From Arenicola marina (taxonomy: Eukaryota > Annelida > Polychaeta > Arenicolidae): 64,000 bases of DNA. The first letter of the stretch is position 1, and each line of letters starts with the position of its first letter. Where the stretch lies: positions 44,614,959-44,678,958 of the forward strand of contig OZ025252.1 in the NCBI GenBank assembly GCA_964019135.1, in the 5' to 3' direction. Shown piece by piece: positions 54,931 through 64,000 of the stretch. Below the pieces are notes generated by a model, which ran no database searches, was not told where the DNA came from, and saw nothing but the letters and a program-made list of their open reading frames with translations. A program made the position numbers and the translations under genes.

Positions 54931-56184
54931 ACAGCTTTGGTCCGACTCAACACAACGGTCTTTTTCAAGACCACCACACCTTCCAAAAAGAAAACTTGTA
55001 GGCCTTTTTATTTTCACCCGCCTCATCCTTTAATCTTATCAATGCTGATGATCGCGTAATTGCCATTAACGTATCTATAGTAGCTAGGTAGTAACTGCAT
55101 ATAATCCGGTCGATTGATTTGAAAGCCCCAACGCAATCGAATGTAGATCTAACTCTTATATCTAACTGACATCGTTAGGGCTAGCAGGGTAGAACACTCC
55201 CCACCCCACCCAGGGCATTGGCCTGGCTTCTGTCAACGTACTCTACCTAAAATGCATGCTTATCATCACTTTCACGTATCGATCCACAGGTTGGGGTACT
55301 ACATTTTTTACTTTACTTACTAAAACTATAGGGCGGGGGGGGGGGGGGGCGGGAAGGGAGCGGGGGGCTACTAGCTTGCTTTAGCTTTAACTTTAACTAT
55401 CCGTTGCTACCGGATCAACTTTTCACTCGAAAACTCTGGCACCGGACGAAACGCGTGCTATTAAGCAGAGAAGGAAAAAAAAAAACACACTCGTCCCGAG
55501 CTACATATTACCCTAACGTGGGTAAAACAATTTAAAAAAGTGAAACTATGCCGTGTTTGTTACTAAGGTAACGTTCAATACCCATGGCTTTACACCTTCC
55601 TATGGGAGAAAATTTGGGTACCTATTGTACTCCTCCGGTTTGTAGATCTACGGGGTTGAAAATTATCATTATTAGTCTTGTTTAATGCATGATTTATATA
55701 TTGGGCTCTAAACATATTAGTTAACCCGTTTGTTTGTCGAGTACTGTTTGAATCCGCTGGCGGGGTAAACCGTGGCGCTGGTCTATATATATCTCCTGAA
55801 TGTTTGGTATGGTTCATGCTTTGGACGCCTATATCTCATGTGCATGCACCTACGATGAAATAAACATGTGTCAGGTTTTGTTTGAACTGCGTTATTTAAA
55901 ATTAAGCTGTCAGTGGACTACATTTCCGCTCTATCGTGTAAATTTATATAAGGTTATAAGGCTTACTAAATCTAGATCTATATGCATTTATATTTATATG
56001 GACTAACTTATACTTCTATTGTAATAAAGATTAAGAAATCGAACAAGTTTCTAAGGGGAAGACTGGCTGTATGAATAGTTGTAAATAAACAAACGAAAAC
56101 GCAGAGCAAGCGGTCTTCTTTGTGGAAGATGTGGTGGTCTTGAAAAAGACCGTTTGGGGAGTGTTGCCGGTGGAGCAGGCCTGT

Positions 56185-56604
<420 letters not shown>

Positions 56605-57695
56605 TCAGTGAAACTGATGTGCCGGGCACAGTTGTGTGGCGTTTTTAAAGGGGCTCTAACCGTGGCAGTGTGGTTCGGAAAATGGCGGGCCTTTACCGAG
56701 CTTCTGATTGGCTAGGAAAGGTCGACCGGCCGCGCCCCACCCTCTCCCTTAGCCCCGTGCCTGCCACACATTTCAATCCCCTGCTTCGCTCGTTTCGCGA
56801 CCGCGTCGATGATATTGCTCACCGGCCTCGGCTCGCCTCTCGCGGCTTTGGGTCGGTGGGTTCAGCCACCGCCCGCGCTACCTAGGTAGGCCCCCGGCGC
56901 CCTCGCACACCGCCCGAGGTCGGGCAGTGAGCAAGGACTGGGGCTGGGGTTGGGGTGGGGGCCCGGTGGCCGGCCGGCTCCCCGCGATACTATCGGCTTT
57001 CGGCAAGTGTATATAGTTTGTCAGAAGCAAAGACCAAACCGTGCAAGGCCTATAACTGTATAAGTATAACATCAAAGACTGGTTTTGGTTGTAAATAAAT
57101 AGGCCGGGATATTACGTTACGTGGTTAAAGCCCCCATCCACAACATTGTTCATCATTGTAACAATGCATAAGCTTACTGTCATACGAGATCACTGATTTT
57201 AGTCGTGTTCAGATTCAATGCATTGTAAATCAGTGTGCCATCAAGTCAAATATTACGACTTATTAAGTTATAGATTCAAAAGGCACTTTATTTCCGGAAT
57301 TTCATCCACCCCATTTTGTGAATTTCTGTCTTATGAAAGTAAGCTTATAAATTATAGATCTAGTCTATAAAATGTAGTAGATGGCTAAGTATATTGGGTG
57401 TGTAGACTACGATTGTTATTATTCATTGCTTACTTACGCGGTCTTCCTAAGCTTGCAACATACCGATTAACAATATCAAGAGAACGCAGCCGGTGTATAA
57501 AATCAAGTGCTAACGCCAAAGCTGTTATCCGTTATCCAGTGGCAGTGCTTGATTTGAATTATATTATCAATATAGAAAACTAATAACTTGGCAAAAAACG
57601 CAATAAAAGCATTCGTATCGACTTTCTTTTTGGAGGATGTGGTGGTCTTGAAAAAGACCGTTTGTTGTGATAAGCTGACCGCAAGGGTTGACAGC

Positions 57696-58097
<402 letters not shown>

Positions 58098-58908
58098 TTA
58101 GAGCGCCACCAAGTGGGCCGCCAAGTGAATGAGTGACTGAAGAAAGCAGAGAACGGTAATCGACCGCAGGCAGGTAGGCCCAGTGCGCAGTCGCACTCAC
58201 ATTCACGGTCTGTGGGGCTCGCCTCGGCTCGCCTCGGCTTGCCTGGCTCTCTTTGTCTATACAGCAGCCCGCCAAAATCAGCAACCGTCTCTTTCGTCAG
58301 TCACTCCAACGAATCGCCCCCCCCCCCCGCCTCCGTCCCCCACCTTCCAACGCCCTCCCGTCACACCCACAAGCACATTCTGCTCCCCTCTCTCGCCCCA
58401 ACCTACCCTCAATGTTATCAACCAGCACCCGGGTTTTAATCCGGTTAAGCCGCCGATCGCCCGTCTCTGATACCCCCAACCCACGCAATATATTACTAGA
58501 ACTTATAAAAAGGCTACACTCGTTTAGCACAGTTTAATAACTATACAGCAGAAGCAGCAACAACGAATCCTGAACCGAACCATACTTTCTTATCATATAG
58601 TGTAGTATGTGTATGAATATTTCAATCCCGTTGAACACTTCTAGTATCATCACTGATCATACGCGCAGTTATAGTGTTGTACGTATCAAGCAGTTGTGGT
58701 AAAAACAACGCGCATTTATTTGATTACTTATCGCTGACATGTCCTATAACTTATAAGAGATATGTTTTATAAGTATTTTTAAAATCATTCAGAGGGAAAA
58801 ACTAAATTGACAAAAAGGAAGACACAAGCATTAACATAGGTTTTCTTTTTGGAAGGTGTGGTGGTCTTGAAAAAGACCGTTGGGTTTGGCAGAAAAGCGG
58901 CAAGCCGT

Positions 58909-59280
58909 TTACTTGGAGCTGGTGTACTTGGTCACAGCCTTGGTGCCCTCGCTCACGGCGTGCTTGGCCAACTCGCCAGGCAGAAGGAGACGGACAGCCG
59001 TCTGGATCTCTCTGCTGGTGATGGTGGAGCGGCGGTTGTAGTGGGCCAGGCGGGAGGACTCGGCGGCAATGCGCTCAAAGATGTCGTTGACGAAGGAGTT
59101 CATGATGCTCATGGCCTTGCTGGAGATTCCAGTGTCGGGGTGAACCTGCTTCAGCACCTTGTAGATGTAGATGCTGTAGCTCTCCCTCCTCCTCCTGCGC
59201 TTCTTCTTGTCCCCGGTACGGGCGGCCTTTGCCTTGCTGGCGGCCTTCTTCGATCCCTTAGACGCAGCCTTGGGCGGCAT
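58909..59280 (-). CDS. H2B: histone H2B, unit 8
   Basis: Identical product. Stem-loop 58878-58863, TATA box 59347-59339. Confidence 0.98.
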   Translation of the reverse strand: MPPKAASKGSKKAASKAKAARTGDKKKRRRRRESYSIYIYKVLKQVHPDTGISSKAMSIMNSFVNDIFERIAAESSRLAHYNRRSTITSREIQTAVRLLLPGELAKHAVSEGTKAVTKYTSSK

Positions 59281-59514
59281 GATTATTCTCGGTAGCGAGT
59301 AGACTGAGAGAATGTGAGTGGCCAGGCCAGTTGCTCACCCTTATATACAGCGCCCGCGTGGCAGGCTGACTACCGCGGCGTGGCAGGCAACTCGGCTCGC
59401 CCACTGCCACACGCAGCGGCCTATATAAGAGAGCGGCACGCTGACCAGCGCTCACACTTCTCATTCTCACTCTCCGTGTGCGGATCGAAAAGATCACTAC
59501 TCACTCTACTCATC

Positions 59515-59889
59515 ATGTCTGGACGTGGAAAGGGAGGAAAGGCGAAGGGAAAGAGCAAGACCCGGTCATCCCGTGCTGGGCTTCAGTTCCCCGTGGGCCG
59601 CATCCACCGTCATCTGCGCAAGGGCAACTATGCCGAGCGTGTCGGAGCCGGTGCCCCCGTGTACCTGGCCGCCGTCATGGAGTACCTCGCAGCTGAGGTT
59701 CTCGAGTTGGCAGGAAACGCTGCCCGTGACAACAAGAAGACCAGGATCATCCCCCGTCATCTGCAGCTGGCCATCCGTAACGACGAGGAGTTGAACAAGC
59801 TTCTGTCCGGTGTGACCATCGCGCAGGGTGGTGTGCTGCCTAACATCCAGGCTGTGCTCCTGCCCAAGAAGACCCAGAAAGCTCACTAA
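59515..59889 (+). CDS. H2A: histone H2A, unit 8
   Basis: Identical product. TATA box 59422-59429, stem-loop 59916-59931. Confidence 0.98.
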   Translation: MSGRGKGGKAKGKSKTRSSRAGLQFPVGRIHRHLRKGNYAERVGAGAPVYLAAVMEYLAAEVLELAGNAARDNKKTRIIPRHLQLAIRNDEELNKLLSGVTIAQGGVLPNIQAVLLPKKTQKAH

Positions 59890-61150
59890 ACAGCTTTGGT
59901 CCGACTCAACACAACGGTCTTTTTCAAGACCACCACACCTTCCAAAAAGAAAACTTGTAGGCCTTTTTATTTTCACCCGCCTCGCCCTCATCCTTTAATC
60001 TTATCAATGCTGATGATCGCGTAATTGCCATTAACGTATCTATAGTAGCTAGGTAGTAACTGCATATAATCCGGTCGATTGATTTGAAAGCCCCAACGCA
60101 ATCGAATGTAGATCTAACTCTTATATCTAACTGACATCGTTAGGGCTAGCAGGGTAGAACACTCCCCACCCCACCCAGGGCATTGGCCTGGCTTCTGTCA
60201 ACGTACTCTACCTAAAATGCATGCTTATCATCACTTTCACGTATCGATCCACAGGTTGGGGTACTACATTTTTTACTTTACTTACTAAAACTATAGGGCG
60301 GGGGGGGGGGGGGGGCGGGAAGGGAGCGGGGGGCTACTAGCTTGCTTTAGCTTTAACTTTAACTATCCGTTGCTACCGGATCAACTTTTCACTCGAAAAC
60401 TCTGGCACCGGACGAAACGCGTGCTATTAAGCAGAGAAGGAAAAAAAAAAACACACTCGTCCCGAGCTACATATTACCCTAACGTGGGTAAAACAATTTA
60501 AAAAAGTGAAACTATGCCGTGTTTGTTACTAAGGTAACGTTCAATACCCATGGCTTTACACCTTCCTATGGGAGAAAATTTGGGTACCTATTGTACTCCT
60601 CCGGTTTGTAGATCTACGGGGTTGAAAATTATCATTATTAGTCTTGTTTAATGCATGATTTATATATTGGGCTCTAAACATATTAGTTAACCCGTTTGTT
60701 TGTCGAGTACTGTTTGAATCCGCTGGCGGGGTAAACCGTGGCGCTGGTCTATATATATCTCCTGAATGTTTGGTATGGTTCATGCTTTGGACGCCTATAT
60801 CTCATGTGCATGCACCTACGATGAAATAAACATGTGTCAGGTTTTGTTTGAACTGCGTTATTTAAAATTAAGCTGTCAGTGGACTACATTTCCGCTCTAT
60901 CGTGTAAATTTATATAAGGTTATAAGGCTTACTAAATCTAGATCTATATGCATTTATATTTATATGGACTAACTTATACTTCTATTGTAATAAAGATTAA
61001 GAAATCGAACAAGTTTCTAAGGGGAAGACTGGCTGTATGAATAGTTGTAAATAAACAAACGAAAACGCAGAGCAAGCGGTCTTCTTTGTGGAAGATGTGG
61101 TGGTCTTGAAAAAGACCGTTTGGGGAGTGTTGCCGGTGGAGCAGGCCTGT

Positions 61151-61570
<420 letters not shown>

Positions 61571-62661
61571 TCAGTGAAACTGATGTGCCGGGCACAGTTG
61601 TGTGGCGTTTTTAAAGGGGCTCTAACCGTGGCAGTGTGGTTCGGAAAATGGCGGGCCTTTACCGAGCTTCTGATTGGCTAGGAAAGGTCGACCGGCCGCG
61701 CCCCACCCTCTCCCTTAGCCCCGTGCCTGCCACACATTTCAATCCCCTGCTTCGCTCGTTTCGCGACCGCGTCGATGATATTGCTCACCGGCCTCGGCTC
61801 GCCTCTCGCGGCTTTGGGTCGGTGGGTTCAGCCACCGCCCGCGCTACCTAGGTAGGCCCCCGGCGCCCTCGCACACCGCCCGAGGTCGGGCAGTGAGCAA
61901 GGACTGGGGCTGGGGTTGGGGTGGGGGCCCGGTGGCCGGCCGGCTCCCCGCGATACTATCGGCTTTCGGCAAGTGTATATAGTTTGTCAGAAGCAAAGAC
62001 CAAACCGTGCAAGGCCTATAACTGTATAAGTATAACATCAAAGACTGGTTTTGGTTGTAAATAAATAGGCCGGGATATTACGTTACGTGGTTAAAGCCCC
62101 CATCCACAACATTGTTCATCATTGTAACAATGCATAAGCTTACTGTCATACGAGATCACTGATTTTAGTCGTGTTCAGATTCAATGCATTGTAAATCAGT
62201 GTGCCATCAAGTCAAATATTACGACTTATTAAGTTATAGATTCAAAAGGCACTTTATTTCCGGAATTTCATCCACCCCATTTTGTGAATTTCTGTCTTAT
62301 GAAAGTAAGCTTATAAATTATAGATCTAGTCTATAAAATGTAGTAGATGGCTAAGTATATTGGGTGTGTAGACTACGATTGTTATTATTCATTGCTTACT
62401 TACGCGGTCTTCCTAAGCTTGCAACATACCGATTAACAATATCAAGAGAACGCAGCCGGTGTATAAAATCAAGTGCTAACGCCAAAGCTGTTATCCGTTA
62501 TCCAGTGGCAGTGCTTGATTTGAATTATATTATCAATATAGAAAACTAATAACTTGGCAAAAAACGCAATAAAAGCATTCGTATCGACTTTCTTTTTGGA
62601 GGATGTGGTGGTCTTGAAAAAGACCGTTTGTTGTGATAAGCTGACCGCAAGGGTTGACAGC

Positions 62662-63063
<402 letters not shown>

Positions 63064-63874
63064 TTAGAGCGCCACCAAGTGGGCCGCCAAGTGAATGAGT
63101 GACTGAAGAAAGCAGAGAACGGTAATCGACCGCAGGCAGGTAGGCCCAGTGCGCAGTCGCACTCACATTCACGGTCTGTGGGGCTCGCCTCGGCTCGCCT
63201 CGGCTTGCCTGGCTCTCTTTGTCTATACAGCAGCCCGCCAAAATCAGCAACCGTCTCTTTCGTCAGTCACTCCAACGAATCGCCCCCCCCCCCGCCTCCG
63301 TCCCCCACCTTCCAACGCCCTCCCGTCACACCCACAAGCACATTCTGCTCCCCTCTCTCGCCCCAACCTACCCTCAATGTTATCAACCAGCACCCGGGTT
63401 TTAATCCGGTTAAGCCGCCGATCGCCCGTCTCTGATACCCCCAACCCACGCAATATATTACTAGAACTTATAAAAAGGCTACACTCGTTTAGCACAGTTT
63501 AATAACTATACAGCAGAAGCAGCAAACAACGAATCCTGAACCGAACCATACTTTCTTATCATATAGTGTAGTATGTGTATGAATATTTCAATCCCGTTGA
63601 ACACTTCTAGTATCATCACTGATCATACGCGCAGTTATAGTGTTGTACGTATCAAGCAGTTGTGGTAAAAACAACGCGCATTTATTTGATTACTTATCGC
63701 TGACAAGTCCTATAACTTATAAGAGATATGTTTTATAAGTATTTTTAAAATCATTCAGAGGGAAAAACTAAATTGACAAAAAGGAAGACACAAGCATTAA
63801 CATAGGTTTTCTTTTTGGAAGGTGTGGTGGTCTTGAAAAAGACCGTTGGGTTTGGCAGAAAAGCGGCAAGCCGT

Positions 63875-64000
<126 letters not shown>

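Overview
This is nuclear DNA of an invertebrate animal, most likely a lophotrochozoan (mollusc-, annelid- or brachiopod-like). The basis is spliced genes with GT-AG introns, tRNA-derived SINEs, terminal-inverted-repeat elements, and a tandem array of replication-dependent histone genes whose H2B and H2A sequences look lophotrochozoan. The phylum is inferred from protein resemblance only.

Layout. (1) 1-2074: the 5' part (three exons, minus strand) of NDUFAF5, a mitochondrial complex I assembly factor; the remainder lies beyond the left edge. (2) 2831-11646: an 8.8 kb minisatellite of about 42-bp units (roughly 210 copies), containing a tandem higher-order duplication of about 3.1 kb. (3) 11647-12943: intergenic DNA with a short piece that looks like the start of a THAP zinc finger. 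(4) 12944-16844: a complete nine-exon POLR3F gene (RNA polymerase III subunit RPC6, 310 aa, minus strand), with two tRNA-derived SINEs in its introns. (5) 16845-20460: intergenic DNA with a 916-bp terminal-inverted-repeat element, small tandem repeats, two inverted repeats, and a decayed copy of histone spacer. (6) 20461-64000: a core-histone array of eight complete units plus a ninth cut by the window edge.

Each histone unit reads, left to right, H4 (minus), H2B (minus), H2A (plus), H3 (minus). H2B and H2A share a divergent promoter. All genes are intronless and end in the same 16-nt histone 3' stem-loop followed by a purine-rich downstream element, so they are S-phase, non-polyadenylated type genes. 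No H1 gene is present in the unit. Protein sequences are identical in all copies seen, the mark of concerted evolution.

Units come in two lengths, about 4.96 and 5.53 kb. The difference is one 567-bp MITE-like element with arms of about 200 bp, inserted at a TA in the H3-H4 spacer of units 2, 3 and 5. Shared small variants show that units 3-4 and 5-6 derive from a two-unit duplication, that unit 6 is a recombinant between a left and a right subfamily, and that the leftmost unit and its flank are decaying. I found no clearly new biochemical system; the most interesting material is the evolutionary structure of the histone array and of the minisatellite.
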